Assembly (NCBI RefSeq): GCF_014898055.3
Contig: NW_023601212.1
Span: 53,742,329-53,806,328, forward strand
Source: Talpa occidentalis
Taxonomy: Eukaryota > Chordata > Mammalia > Eulipotyphla > Talpidae
DNA length: 64,000 nt
Reading direction: 5' to 3'
Part shown: positions 23,280 through 35,740 of the stretch, one piece after another
How positions within the stretch are numbered: the stretch's first letter is position 1
How the letters are laid out: every line of letters begins with the position of its first letter
Program-made: the position numbers and the translations under genes
Notes under the pieces: model-generated
What the model was told of the DNA's origin: nothing
What the model saw: the letters and a program-made list of their open reading frames with translations, nothing else
Database searches by the model: none

Positions 23280-24520
23280 CCTGCTCCCCAATTCAGCCTC
23301 TTTCACCACTGTCTTTTTTTTTCCCCAGCCAACCATTAATTAAGGGGCAGCCACCCTCTCTGCAAGAGCCACCGTTTCATATTTGCTTCCAGTGATTGCA
23401 TTGCTCTGTCTTATTTCTAAAGCACTCTCTTTGGGGGCTCATTAATCATTGATCACACACATTTCTACCTGCCTGCTTTTACTTCTCTTTTTCACACTGA
23501 CTGCTTGATCTTTAGGACTGCATAAATTCCCACCCGCCAGATGTTAGTCAGGCATCCACTGTGTGCCAGCGCATAGCAGCAGCATCTCTGAAATCTGTCT
23601 CTTTGGAAAGCCTCTGCTCTAACCAAATAGTGAAAACAGTTTTAAATCTTTTGGAAATCTTGAGGGCTGGAGGAATCTAGGAAGGCTTCATGGAGGAGGT
23701 GAGGTTTGAGTTGTTCTTAGAGAATGGATAAGATTTGGCAGAAGGGAATCTTCCATACAAAGGCAAAGAGGTTGATGTTAGTAAGGCTTAGTCAAGTATC
23801 AGGTGAAAGATTCCAGTTGGAAAAACATGGGAGATAGCATTAGAGGCAATCCTAATGGACTGTGATGTCAAATGAAAAGATATGGAGATTACATTTTGAG
23901 GGTACCAAATTGTCCGGATTTCACACTCTCTGTGCTGATCTTTCATAGAATTCTCTTACAAAGAGTGAGCTGTCTTAATTATCCCCCAGTCAGTAAGAAA
24001 CCCGGGAGATGCTGGCCTTCATTTGCTCAACCCCCTGACCCTGGAGAGGTCTTTCAGAGAGAAAGAAAGAGACAGAGAACTGGAACTGCTGACCAGATTC
24101 CTGAGCTGTGGCACTTTCTAACAGACAAATTCAGCAGCTTTCTGCTCTACCCAGAAGTCAAACTCAGTCAGCCCGTGCCTGAAGCTATTCCATAAGCCAC
24201 AGTTTACCTGTCCCCTCCCACTCTGCAGGATACAGCTAATCTCCAGATCCACTTGCTTTGCCCCCAGTCTCAGTTCACATCCGGCCACTGAAGGGTGTTT
24301 CTGAATACCCCTAAAAGGTGGCCCATCTATGAATCAGTGCCCCAGAGTCAGGGGCTCCAGGTCTAAGGACTCCACACAGTGGTTCCTAAGCATAGCTAGT
24401 CCCCATGGCTGCAGCCCACTGCAGGGTAGGACTCCCAGTCTACAGAGGGGTATCGGATCCAAGGCTACTGGGGCTCACAGCACCCATCTCCAGAGTGGCT
24501 TCCTGGGGCTCTTGTCATGG
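23280..24520. other. Single-copy DNA, no convincing exon
   Basis: The plus-strand frame 23872-24195 (107 residues) has no splice signals that I trust and no family resemblance. No repeats were recognised. Confidence 0.35.
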
Positions 24521-24523
24521 CTA

Positions 24524-24897
24524 ATGTAATGGGCTGAATTTGCCCACTTGACTCTATACCCCCAATATGACAGCATGTGGAGACAAGGCTTTGAGGAGGA
24601 AATTAAGGTTAGGTGAGGTCTTAAAGGTGGAGCCCTGACTGGAAAAGATTAGCAGCCTCATGAGGAGAGATACCAGAGAGCTAGTGAGCACCCTACCCCG
24701 CTCTCCTTCTCTCTCCCTCCCTCTCCCCACCCACCCCCAACATGTGACACAGCAAGAAGTTGGCCTCTGCAAGCCGGGAAGAGGGCTCTCACCAGATACC
24801 AAATCTGCCAGCATCTTGAACTGTGAGAAATACACATCTGCTGTTAGAGCCACACGCTCTAAGGTATTTTCTCACAGCGGCCCAAGTCAACTAAGAC
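24524..24897 (+). mobile_element. MaLR-type LTR remnant
   Basis: 'taatgggctgaatttgccca', 'gaggtcttaaaggtggagcc', 'aactgtgagaaatacacatc' and the end 'caagtcaactaagacaac' follow the layout of MST/MLT-type MaLR LTRs. A CT-rich middle lies at 24700-24740. No internal region or partner LTR is present. Confidence 0.6.
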
Positions 24898-24899
24898 AA

Positions 24900-25925
24900 C
24901 TCCTATTGCCAGAGTCAATGGCACAGAACTGGGCTGTAAATACTGAGTTATATATAGTAATGTCAGAAAGAAGTGGCCAAGCACCAACCCCAAAGCACCA
25001 GCAAGTTCCCTTCGGTCTACCCTCATAGAGGAGTTCCCATGCCCCAGACCCCATCTCTAGCCCTAGAAATACAACCATCCTCCTCACCCCATGCCCTGGT
25101 GATCCTGTGACTGTCAAGGCTGATGCACTCATCCATGCTAATGCAACAGCATGACACCACCCCCCCACCACTACACACACACACACACACACAGAGTAAC
25201 ATGTGTACTTAGGAATCTGACCAAAGCAACACTGTCCCAAAGGAAACATGTCTTGGTAGAAATTTCAGGTGTTTCACAAGCTAGTGGGTCCTTAGGAAAC
25301 CTCCAAATCACAGCCAGCAGTACCTGGGGCTTCGAGTATCTCAGGTTAACCATCTCAACAGAGGCACAAGCAATCAGATCATCAGCTACTTCTTTGCTTT
25401 TCTACCTTCTCCCAACCCCCATGGGGCCTCTGAGCCCTTCCCACCTGGGGTCCTTCCCCCACCTTAGAAAGAGAAAGACTGGAGTTTGCAATCAGCAACT
25501 GAAATCCCTCAGATAGTCCCAGATGCCTGTGGCAACAGGGGGTCAGCAAGAAAGAGGTCACAGTTATGTGATGTCAACAGAGCCACAAATGACTTGCCAT
25601 TACAGCTCCCAGCTAGCTGAGCCCCAGTGTAGGCAGTCTGTGTCCTAACTCCGTGTGCATTGCACCCAGGACTCCAGGTAAGGTTAGAATAAGTCCCTGC
25701 TGATCAGTTACCACAACCTTGCCTTCCTCCACTTCTCCCTAAAAACAGACAGACTGCCCTTGGAAGCAGGTTTATGCCCCAGCCATACACATCCACCTCA
25801 CCCAAGCCCAGTGCCTAACCCCCAGCCTGCCACAAACAGAGGGAGCCCATGGAAGAAGGTGGTTGCAGAAGAGAATAGGATAAGAAAGTTGTAGAAGCTG
25901 TAATTCCTGGTGACATTTGTGCGTG
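24900..25925. other. Single-copy DNA with a CA microsatellite
   Basis: A (CA)n tract of about 21 bp lies at 25173-25193. Otherwise this is non-coding with no recognised repeat or exon. Confidence 0.45.
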
Positions 25926-25929
25926 TGTG

Positions 25930-26240
25930 TATATTTTTTTCATTGGGTGAAAACATAACACAACCTAAAATTTACCAGGTTAAAGTACACAATTCAATAG
26001 CATTAGGTATCTCCACAATGTTGTGCAACCATCACCACTATCTAGTTCTAAAACTTTATCACTTCAGATGAAACTGTACCCATTAAGTAGTCTCTCACCA
26101 TTCTCCCTTTCAGCCCCTGGCAACCACTAATTTGCTTTCTGTCTCTATGGATTTGCCTCTTCTGAATTTTTCATATAAATAGAATTGTACAATATGTGTC
26201 CTTTTGTATTTGGCTTCCCTGATAATGTTTTGAATCCATC
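25930..26240 (-). mobile_element. Old L1 3'-end fragment
   Basis: The plus strand reads 'taaagtacacaattcaatag', 'gttgtgcaaccatcaccact', 'gcccctggcaaccactaatt' and 'ctctatggatttgcctcttc', the reverse complement of an L1M 3' untranslated region. Confidence 0.8.
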
Positions 26241-26639
26241 CTAAGGCACACTAAGGCTGCTGAGGGTCTAGCTCTAAACACAAAGAGAACAGGGTGCTGC
26301 CCAAGGGACCCCAAACACCAGCCACACAGAGCCTTGGAAGACATGACCCACCTGCCTCTAGAAAGAGAATGTGGACCCTTCACCCAAGAAGTGCCAGGTC
26401 CAATCCCCAATCAGGTCCTGTGAGCCCCTGAGAGGTCCAAGCCAAAGTAGCACTGATTTCCCCAAGTGAAAGGCTTCAGCTTAAAAGACATGGCAGGGAG
26501 GTGTGAGAAAGGTCTGGGACAGGGGAAGAAGGCTTCTTGGAAGAGGCAGCCTTGACTCTGGTCCGGAAATGACAGTCAGGACTCACAACGAGGCACTAGG
26601 CTGCCATCGGTGCACAGAAACTGCCAATGGTCTACTGCT

Positions 26640-27470
26640 ACCTTTGACCTCACCCCTGAACTCCAGATGTGCATCTAGCAGCTCCACCTGCATGTCTGAT
26701 AGACTTTTCTGAATTAACACTCCTGATTTCCCCACGCACTGTGCCTTTACAAATACGATGTTTTGTCAGTCATCTTAGAAAATGGCACCACCATCCACCC
26801 AGGTGCTCAAGTCAAAAACACTGGGAATCATCAATGACATCTCCTTCCCCTATCACCCCACATTCAGCCCATCAGCAAACTGTATTTGTTGCACCTGCAA
26901 AATATGTCTAGCATCTGACCTTTTCTCACATCAGCACTGCTATTACACTGCACCGAGGTGCCACCATCTTTCGCCTCAGTCTGCAACAGCCCCCTAACTC
27001 ATCGTTATGCATCCGCCCTGCCCTGTTCAAGTGAATCTCTCAGAAGCAGTCAGACTGATTCTTTACAACATGGGTCACATTGCATCCATGCTCAGCTCAA
27101 ACCACCTGACAACTTCACATCATGTTTAGAATAAAATCTATAACCTTGCCTGTAGCCCTCAAGTCGCCCCTGACTGGCCCTGACTTCTTCCATTTCTCTC
27201 CCTCTTCATGGCCTTCCTGACCATCTCCTGCCTCAGGGCCTTTGCATTTGCTGTTCTCCTGCCTAAAACTCCCTGCCAAGCACTATCAAGATATTCCCAG
27301 GGTTTTCTTCTCACTTCAGATTTTTTTCAAATGTCACCTCCACAGAAAAGAAAGGCTCTCCATGACCTCCCAAATTCACTAGCACCCCCTCTCATGATTT
27401 TCATTCCCTTCAGTTTTATTTTCACAGAAATAATCATTAACTTGGCAAAAAATGTGTGTACATGAAATTT
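26640..27470 (+). repeat. L2 LINE, 5' part
   Basis: 'atggcaccaccatccaccca', 'acactgggaatcatcaatga', 'cctgcctcagggcctttgca', 'tttgctgttctcctgcctaa' and 'aaatgtcacctccacagaaa' follow L2 in order. It continues after the transposon insertion at 27815-27915. Confidence 0.8.
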
Positions 27471-27529
27471 GCCCATAATACTGCTCATTAACTGGCCAAA
27501 ATAATGCACACAGTACATATGTATATGTG

Positions 27530-27712
27530 TGTCATATGTGACTTAGTGACATTTTGGGCACAATTAATCACATTTAAAACAGTGGTTCCAATAGGCTGTA
27601 CCACACAGCCCAGGTGTGCGGTGAGCTATACCATCGAGGTCTGTGTAATTGCGGTCTACATGACTTCATGCATATGAAATCACTCTATATGAGGACACAG
27701 TACTTAGGAGGA
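27530..27712 (-). mobile_element. Tc1/mariner-type DNA transposon remnant inside L2
   Basis: Related to 6345-6551: CATATGTGACTTAGTGACAT near the left end and 'ctataccatcgaggtctgtg' with 'gcatatgaaatcactctata' further on. The ends are more eroded and no clear TA pair remains. It separates the two halves of one L2. Confidence 0.55.
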
Positions 27713-27814
27713 ATCTAAGTCTGGAGATAGAGTTAGAGCTGGAGATGGAGACAGAAATAGAGACAGAGACATAGGGATACACAGGGAAAGAGATAAGCAT
27801 GTGTATTCCCCCAC

Positions 27815-27915
27815 TAGACTATAAACTCCACAAGGGCATGTTTACCTTACTCATGACCCTATCACCAATGCCTGCAACAGTGTGTGACATGTAATAGAAA
27901 CATACTAAATATTTT
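27815..27915 (+). repeat. L2 LINE, 3' end (continuation)
   Basis: 'actagactataaactccaca' and 'caatgcctgcaacagtgtgt' are the L2 3' terminus. This completes the copy starting at 26640. Confidence 0.65.
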
Positions 27916-28585
27916 GGGGTATAAAATTAACACATTCATACTGACTGGGTGTTCCAGGACCATAAAAAGACCGTTTCTACAAAGAGCAGAAGTCAGGGAG
28001 TGGTAGGAAATAGTTCTCCCCTTCAAACTCCTTACTATGCAGTAGAGAGGTCTTGGACATGGGCCCCTCCTACCCTCTGGCTTCATGTTTCCTGTGCCCT
28101 TGGTCCCCAACCCTGCATACTCCACCCACAGAGTGGTCTGACAGCCCTGGCTCTTACACAAGCCTCTGCTTTCATTTCCCTTCATCCTTTCATCCACCTG
28201 CCACAGACCACTCACCTTCCGAGCCTGGCCTCCGGGGTGCCCGTGGGAAGCGCTGGCTGTGCCACTGCTCTGGCCCCAGCCCCTTGCACACCGATCTGTT
28301 AGCAGGCAGCACGCCGCATGGTAATCATCTGCTTATAGGCTTGTCTCTTTTATTCGCCAATGAGCTGAGGGAAGGGACCCTGTTTTTACTTCCACACTAA
28401 CAGCCTGTTTTACATTTAAATCTCTCCCCTTACACTGGCAGAACCAGGTTCTTACCAAGCACTCCAATCGTTGATGAATAAATGATTCCATCAATTAACC
28501 AAATGAGAATTCCTTTTAAGTTTCCAATCTTTGCTAATGCCATTCCTCTATTTAAACCCATTATGACTCTAGAATGGCTACAAAA
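27916..28585. other. Single-copy DNA
   Basis: Overlapping open frames on both strands at 27862-28400 look like GC-driven chance frames. I see no donor/acceptor pair or homology. Confidence 0.35.
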
Positions 28586-28589
28586 TTTT

Positions 28590-28925
28590 CACTGGGGTTA
28601 ACACTGATCCAAATCTTGGGATACTTCCTATGCATCTTTGGAAGTACAGTTCTGCATGTGTCACGTTGCTGCTCAAAAAGTTTCCAGGTCTCCCTGTTAC
28701 TTAATTGAATAAACTCATTTTATAGTCCTAATATCCTCCATCACCTGGCCTCAACCTGCTTCCCCTGGACTTGCCTCCTACTTCCCACCCACTGTGGTCT
28801 TACACTCTCATCTTTCCCAAAATTTACACTTTCTAATAGCTCTGCTTTAGTTGTTATTATTCCATTGTTTGGGGATTTTTCTTCTTCTCCCTTGTCACTC
28901 TTCTTGAGATTCTACTCAACTTCAA
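28590..28925 (+). repeat. L2 LINE fragment
   Basis: 'gtcacgttgctgctcaaaaa', 'atcctccatcacctggcctc' and 'cttctcccttgtcactcttc' match L2 in sense orientation. It directly abuts a reverse-orientation L2. Confidence 0.6.
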
Positions 28926-28929
28926 AGCT

Positions 28930-30190
28930 ATTTATTTATTCATGCCACAATAGTGACTAAGTGTGTGCTGTGTCTGGCATCATCCTAAGTTCTGGGCTGT
29001 TCACAACAGCTCATTCTGCTGAATGGGACACCTATCCCTGCCCTACTGGAGTGAGAGGAGCTAGATAATGAACCACAAAGAAATCAACCAAATAACTTCA
29101 ATTTTCCTAAGTGCCAAAAAAGAAATGTCAGGCTGGTATCACAGAGCAGCTGTCAGCAAGGTGAGGGAGCTACTTTAAGTCGGGTGGTTAGGGAAGGGCC
29201 CGCTGGAGAGGTGCCATGTGGACCAAGAGTCAGTCATGAGGGTGGCCAAGGGATATGTATTCAGGGAGTCCACTGTTTGAAGGAGTGGGGGAGGAACAGA
29301 CTGGTGGCCAGAACTAGAAAGGGTCTACTAGGAGGAAAAGCAGCTTGATAGAAAGCAAGGATGGTCAGGTGGCCAGGTGCCCACGGACAGATCATGAGAG
29401 GCCCTGTAGGCATGAGAAGAACAAGAGTGCACCAGTCACTGCCTGTATGTTTCCACCCTTCAGCATTCTCCAAACTCCATTGACAACCAGCTGCTCACAA
29501 TGTTCAGACATCGGGAAGCCCTGGCGGGAGACTGGGAGTTAAGAGGAAGGTATAAGCCCTTAGTTCTTACTGGCATTTTATGTCAACATCTCTGTCTCTT
29601 TTGTCACTACAGCTTTCCATCAGACAGTGCCCCCTTCCAAGGTCCCAGAGCCCACTGGGCAGGGCCCACTGTGATTGAGTAGCCACTGGGCTTGGTGTCC
29701 TCCAGAGGTGTCCTCTAGAGGTGGTAGTGACTTCCTGCTCTGGTTGCCTTCAGCCTCTGTTTGCAGCTATGGAACAACATCCTTGTATGAATAATCCTTG
29801 TTGGCAATACCTTAATTAGTTTTACTGACTAATACCAGAAGCCACAAAGGTTTCTGAACAGAGGAGTAGTAGGATCTCCATGTAGCTTCTGGAAAGATGA
29901 CTATGGCTGCTTCAAAACCTATCTATAGTAGGGGAAGATGAGTAGAATTTTGAACAAGCTGGGAGTCTCTTTCAACAATCCCCATGACGGGTGGCTGTGC
30001 TGCGGACCTCAGTGGACGATGAATAAACAGTGATAGGAACGAATTGAGCTCTATCCTGAAGATAGAAGCTAAGGGATGCACATTCTTGTGAAAGCTGGAT
30101 GTGAGAGATGCAGAAAAGGGAAGAATCAGTGATGGCCACTCTAGATCCTTGGCTGGAGCAACTGGGTGGAAAGTATGTGATGGGAATCAC
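28930..30190 (-). repeat. L2 LINE (reverse), interrupted
   Basis: Reversed L2 end 'tatttatttattcatgccac' and 'gggctgttcacaacagctca', then 'agatcatgagaggccctgta'. It resumes after about 29820 with 'ggtttctgaacagaggagta'. The segment 29430-29820 does not look like L2 and resembles an unassigned LTR or other insertion ('gtcactacagctttccatca', 'ctctagaggtggtagtgact'). Confidence 0.6.
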
Positions 30191-30194
30191 AGCA

Positions 30195-31565
30195 GGGGTA
30201 GCTTAGAAGTCAAAGAGCATGGCCAGGGGCCTCCTTCCTGAAGCCTCCAGCAAATCTTCTAATAAGCACCTTTTCCTTCCTTTGTAATCACACGACAGTG
30301 CAAATTTATTATAATTATATAGTATATAGTTTCATGTCCATCCAACTTACTCCCCTGCTAGACTAATTTGCAGGCTCACCATATCTTGTTCAGTTTTGTG
30401 ACCTGACCAGTGCGTAGTGCTCTGAGATGTGGAGGGCAAAGCACCGAGCTGGCAGCCTAACAGAATAAAGTTTCCTGTAGGCACCACAAGTTTCTGACCG
30501 TGCAAAAGTATATGGCTTTCAGCCAGCATGCTGCACCTTTCTAATAGTCCTTGGTGCCCTTTCCTGACTCACAGATTAAACCCACTCCCCTGTCTCTGGG
30601 CAGCTGTCACTGAACTAGAGGCCCAGCTTCTCTGCCCAGACCCATCGCCATTCTTTCCAGCAGGAAGGACACACAGAGGCTTCACCAATTTCAACCAAAC
30701 TGCATCAACTGACACCACCAAACAGCATGAACAGTGTGTCTTCTTTTACAACTCTCTACTTCTTCCACTTCCCTAAACTCTCATTTAAAAAAAACAAAGG
30801 AAGGGAGGAGAAAGGTGTCTCACTTCTGGCCTTCACTAAATTCAAATGAAGCTACTTCCCAAGGTCAGGTTAATGATGGTGGGGAGCCCTGGTCAAGCCC
30901 CAGTCCTGGTCCCTTGAGAAAGTGACTTAGATTCACAAAGCCCTTTGCCCAACTGCACAGTGGACCTAACAGCCCTGCTCCATCTCGGGGGGAGCTCCCA
31001 TCCTTGAAGTGGAGGCGGGGGGGTCTGATATTCTCCAGGAGGAAGATTGTCCTGGGGAAATAGCAAATCAGCCTCTGCTTCTCTCCAGTCCCCTCCCAAT
31101 ACCTGCCTGTCTCTCCTAACATCTTTCTTGTGGCTGCCACCACTGCATTCTCCTGCAGGTCCCTCTGCAGCCTCTTCATTTATTTTTTGAATTAAGCCTA
31201 AGCAATGTGTCCTTATTTTAATTACTCTTCAGATCCTCTGTGCATCCCTCATTTTATTTCATTCCCTCCCTTGGTTCTGAACCAGCACTGATATCACCCC
31301 CATGGCCCCCTTAGCAAACATTCACCAACTGCCCACTCTGGCTGAGACTCTGCACTGAAGTGTCGATATAGATGGGAACGAGAGGTATGTCCTCCCCAGA
31401 GCTGAGTCCATCTGAGGACACAGGACAAAAAGTAAGCCTCTCTCACTCTACAGGCAGCCTGCAGTATGCTTGGACCACTGTGGGATGCACGGTTGCCTGG
31501 GGTTTCACACAATTCCTGCCCCAGGCACTCTCCGCATCGCTGCATAAAACTGACCTCTCACGCTC
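30195..31565. other. Single-copy DNA, no gene seen
   Basis: A G-rich segment with runs of five or more G lies at about 30985-31023. Several short open frames lack exon signals. Confidence 0.4.
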
Positions 31566-31569
31566 CCAA

Positions 31570-32110
31570 TACAATCAAACCTCAATATCCCCAGACTCCA
31601 TATTCACGAAATCGCCTATTCACTGAAATGTTTTTGTAACCCCCAAATCAATACCTTCACGATCATTCATGAACATGTGCAGAGTAGCAACAAATTTGAG
31701 TAACCCAACCCACATTTCCGGGCCATAGGGCCTTCTCCTTTCAGCTCTGACTATAAACACGAGTCCTCCTCATGATCAGTGTAGTGCCATGCAGTGCCAT
31801 GGCTTTTGCATTTTTGTGCTTCCTGTCAGTGACATCACTGCTTAAAATGCCCACCAAGCCTAGCGCCAAAGTGCTGTCTGATGTTCCCAAGTGCAAGAAG
31901 GCTGTGATGTGTCTTTCAAAGAACATGCATATGTTATTTAAGTTTCATTCAGGCATGAGTTACAGCACTGTTGGCTGTGAATTCAATGCTAGTGCATTAG
32001 CAGCAGATATTAAATAAACAGAAACACATGTAAAACAAGGTTAGGTATAAATCAATGAAAACTGATCACTGGCCAGTGATTCATAGGAACCTAACCCTGT
32101 ATTTCTCCTA
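31570..32110 (+). pseudogene. Tigger (pogo-type) DNA transposon remnant
   Basis: The frame 31772-32017 contains PTKPSAKVLSDVPKCKKAVM, then HSGMSYSTVGCEFNASA. This resembles the N-terminal CENP-B-like helix-turn-helix part of Tigger transposases. The usual basic KRKKK and ESTI-type residues are altered (PKCKK, ASALA), and the frame ends after 81 residues, so the gene is dead. Flanks such as 'caatcaaacctcaatatccc' and 'aggaacctaaccctgtattt' fit Tigger-family sequence. Confidence 0.6.
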
Positions 32111-32114
32111 CGAG

Positions 32115-32735
32115 TAGTGGCTTAATACTGAAATTGGCTAAGTCATTGTACACACTTTATAGAACATAACTAACACAAATAACAAGCACCAATTGCACTT
32201 GCAGTTCCACAACCTCCCTAGCTTCCCCTAGGCTGCATTAAGGAAGGAAAGCATCTAGAATAAAGGAGCAGATGACATTGTGCTACATGCCCTGCTGAGG
32301 TCCCCAGTGGACAAGGAGGTTTTAGCTCTGGTGCTTCACCCTGGGGAGAAACTAAAAATGGCCTCTACTTTACCTTACTAACAGTGTCCATGTGAGACAC
32401 TCCCCAAGGGCTCTCAGAGGCCATGTAGTTCAGCTTTTCCAGGGAGATTTCCTTTGTGCACCCCCAGGAGCCTGAGAAACCAGATCTCATAGGGCTGCCT
32501 TACCCACACTGGTAGCCATATCCTTTCCACCCATCACTCACAAAGGAAAATAAGCACTCATCAATGAAACAAAAGTTTTTCAATGAACAGAGGCCATGTG
32601 GCCTGCCAAGGGATGAAAATAAAGGCCCCAGTCTCCATCAGGTAAAAAATGTCTACCCAATTGACATTTAACTGGGAGATTCAATTGGCACAAGAGGCTC
32701 AGTGGTTGGGGAAGCAGAAGGGCCAGTGTGGGAGT
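32115..32735. other. Single-copy DNA
   Basis: Non-coding stretch between the Tigger remnant and the young L1. It supplies the L1 target site at its right edge. Confidence 0.4.
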
Positions 32736-32752
32736 GCCTATAGCAGAAATTT
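32736..32752. repeat. Target-site duplication of the young L1, left copy
   Basis: GCCTATAGCAGAAATTT is repeated exactly at 35741-35757. The last few T may belong to the poly(A) tail. Confidence 0.92.
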
Positions 32753-35740
32753 TTTTTTTTTTTTTTTTTTTTAATCTTAAATTTTATTTTTATATTCCCC
32801 CATACAATTGCAAACGCCCCATTCTGACCCCAATCCTTCCCCTCCCGCCCCCCACCCCCCAAAAAGTGTCTCTGGTTCATAGTTTTTTGTTGATTTTGAT
32901 TTTCACTTTCTTATATTCATTTTCCTGGTCCCTTATTTAAGTTTTCTAGATTCCTGCTATGAGTGAGACCATCCGGTATTTTTCTTTTTCTTTTTGGCTT
33001 ATTTCGCTGAGCATGATCCCTTCCAGCGCCATCCATGTTGCTGCAAATTGCATGTGTTTATCTTTTTTGAATGCTGAGTAATATTCCATGGTATATATGT
33101 ACCACATCTTCTTGATCCAGTCATCTGTTTTTGGGCATTTGGGTTGTTTCCAAAGCTTAGCTATTGTAAACAGTGCTGCTATAAACATAGGGGTGCAGGT
33201 GCTCTTTGGAATTGATGTTTCTGTGTCCTTTGGGTAAATACCTAGGAGTGGAATTGCTGGATCATATGGAAGCTCTATGTTTAGTAGGTCCAGAAATCTC
33301 CACACAGCTCTCCATAGTGGTTGGACCAGTTTGCACTCCCACCAACAGTGCAGAAGAGTTCCTTTTTCTCCACATCCTCGCCAACATTTGTTGTTGCTAG
33401 TTTTTTTAATATGTGCCATTCTCACTGGTGTGAGATGGTATCTCATGGTAGTTTTGATTTGCATTTCCCTGATTGCAAGTGATGTTGAACATTTTTTCAT
33501 ATGTCTGTTGGCCATTTGCATTTCCTCTTCAGAGAAGTTTCTTTTTAGCTCTTCTGCCCATTTTTTGACTGGATTCTTTTCTTTGTTGTTGCTGAGTCTC
33601 ATCAGCTCTTTGCAGATTTTTGTGATCAGTCCTTTATCATTAGTGTTGGGTGCAAAAATGTTCTCCCAGTTGGTGGGGTTTCTCTTTGTTTTTGTTATTG
33701 TCTCTTTTGCTGTGCAGAAGCTCTTTAATTTGATGTAGTCCCAGCTGTTTATCTTTGTCTTCACTATCACTGCTTTGGGTGATGTGTCTGTAAAGATGTC
33801 TTTGATGTGCAAATCCTGTAGTGTTTCACCTATATTTCCTTCTATGTATTTTATGGTTTCAGGTCTTATGTCTAGTTCTTTAATCCATTTTGAGTTGATT
33901 TTTGTGTATGGTGTGAGGTAGTGGTCAAGCTTCATTCTTTTGCATGTAGCGACCCAGTTTTCCCAGCACCATTTATTGAACAAACTTTCTTTGCTCCAAT
34001 GCATAGTCTTTGCTCCTTTGTCAAAGATTAGTTGACCATAAATCTGTGGGTTTATTTCTGGATTTTCTATTCGATTCCATTGGTCTGTATGTCTGTTCTT
34101 GTTCCAATACCATGCAGTTTTGATGATTATGGCTTTGTAGTATAGTTTGAAGTCTGGGAGTTTGATGCCTCCATTTCCTTCTTTTTTTTTCAGTAGAGCT
34201 TTGGCTATTCGGGGTTTTTGGTGATTCCATATGAATTTCATCAATAATTGTTCTATTTCTTTGAAGAATGCCATTGAGATTTTGATTGGAATAGCATTGA
34301 ATCTGTATATTGCTTTTGGTAGGATGGCCATTTTAATAATGTTTATTCTTCCAATCCATGAGCAGGGGATGTCTTTCCATTTCTTTGTGTCTTCTTCTAT
34401 TTCTTTTAACAGTGTTTTATAGTTTTCTTTGTATAGGTCCTTTACCTCTTTTGTTAGATTTATTCCCAAATATTTGATTTTTTTTGTTTCAATAATAAAA
34501 GGGGTGGTTTTTTTGATTTCTTCTTCTTCAGATTTATTGTTTGTGTATAGGAAGGCTACTGACTTTTGCGTGTTGATTTTGTATCCTGCCACTTTACTGA
34601 ACTGACTGATGAGTTGAATTAGTTTTTCTGTGGAGATTTTGGGGTTCTCTATGTATATTATCATATCATCTGCAAATAGTGATAGTTTGACTTCTTCTTT
34701 TCCTATTTGGATTCCTTGGATGTCTTTCTCTTGTCTTATTGCTCTGGCTAGGACTTCCAGTATTATATTGAAAAGCAGTGGTGAGAGTGGACTTCCTTGT
34801 CTTGTTCCAGATCTTAATGGAATTGCTTTCAGCTTTTCACCATTGAGAATGATACTGGCTGTTGGCTTCTCATAGATGGCCTTTATGATGTTGAGGTATG
34901 TTCCTTGTATCCCAAGAATTTCAAGGGCTTTTATCATGAATGGGTGTTGCACTTTGTCGAAAGCTTTCTCAGCATCTATTGATATTATCATATGGTTTTT
35001 ATATTTCTTTTTGTTGATGTGTTGGATAACATTGATTGATTTTCGGATGTTAAACCATCCTTGTGCCCCTGGAATGAATCCAACTTGGTCGTGGTGAATT
35101 ATCTTATGGATACATTGTTGGATTCTGATAGCTAAAATTTTATTGAGGATTTTTGCATCAGTGTTCATTAGGGAGATTGGCCTATAGTTTTCCTTTTTTG
35201 TGTTGTCCTTATTCGGTTTTGGTATTAGTGTAATATTGGCTTCATAGAACGTGTTTGGTATTGTCCCTTCCTTCTCAATTTTTTGGAAGAGTTTGTGAAG
35301 AATAGGCACTAATTCGTCTCTGAATGTTTGGTAGAATTCATTTGTAAATCCATCAGGTCCTGGGCTTTTGTTTTTGGGGAGGTTTTTGATTACCATTTCA
35401 ATTTCGCTGCTTGTAATTGGTCTGTTTAGGTGTTCTATTTCTTCTTTATCTAGCTTTGGGTGATTGTAGAGTTGTAGGAATTTGTCCATCTCCTCTAGAT
35501 TGTTGAACTTGTTTCCATATAACTGTTCATAGTAGTTACTGATTATTCTTTTGATTTCTGCTGTGTCCGTTGTGATTTCTCCTCTTTCATTTATGATCCT
35601 GTGTATTTGTGCTTTCTCCCTTTTTTCCTTTGTGAGCCTGGCTAGGGGTTTGTCTATTTTATTTATTTTTTCAAAGAACCAGCTCTTGGTTTCATTGATC
35701 TTTTGGATTGTTTTTTTAGTTTCAATTTCATTTATTTCTG
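32753..35740 (-). mobile_element. Young 5'-truncated L1 retrotransposon
   Basis: About 3.0 kb, read on the minus strand. It starts inside ORF2 at 35740, reaches the stop codon at 32946-32948, has a short 3' untranslated region of about 170 bp and ends in a poly(A) tail (T run at 32751-32772). The 3' untranslated region has G runs on the minus strand (complement of 32839-32860; 4, 3, 6 and 6 G), the G-quadruplex-prone signature common to mammalian L1s. A perfect 17-bp target duplication flanks it. ORF1, the promoter and the endonuclease-coding part are absent. Confidence 0.95.
32946..35738 (-). pseudogene. L1 ORF2 C-terminal part: reverse transcriptase and zinc knuckle
   Basis: 930 uninterrupted ORF2 codons plus stop. 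The apparent start Met at 35768 lies in host flank: the first ten residues are not L1. Using the 940-residue frame: [12 protein letters not shown] near 135-146; reverse transcriptase catalytic Asp 265 in ISIDAEKAF; the FADD box at 365-368; [13 protein letters not shown] near 322-334; and a C-terminal CCHC knuckle at Cys795, Cys799, His807 and Cys812. It ends SLIAGI. Human ORF2p is about 1275 residues, so roughly 345 N-terminal residues including the endonuclease are missing. It has no promoter and is a 5'-truncated copy, hence listed as a pseudogene. The absence of any stop or frameshift shows a recent insertion. Confidence 0.93.

Noticed and set aside
23872..24195. Plus-strand frame of 107 residues
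   Set aside because: No splice context or known motif was visible.
33277..33738. Plus-strand frame of 153 residues
   Set aside because: It is antisense to the intact L1 ORF2.
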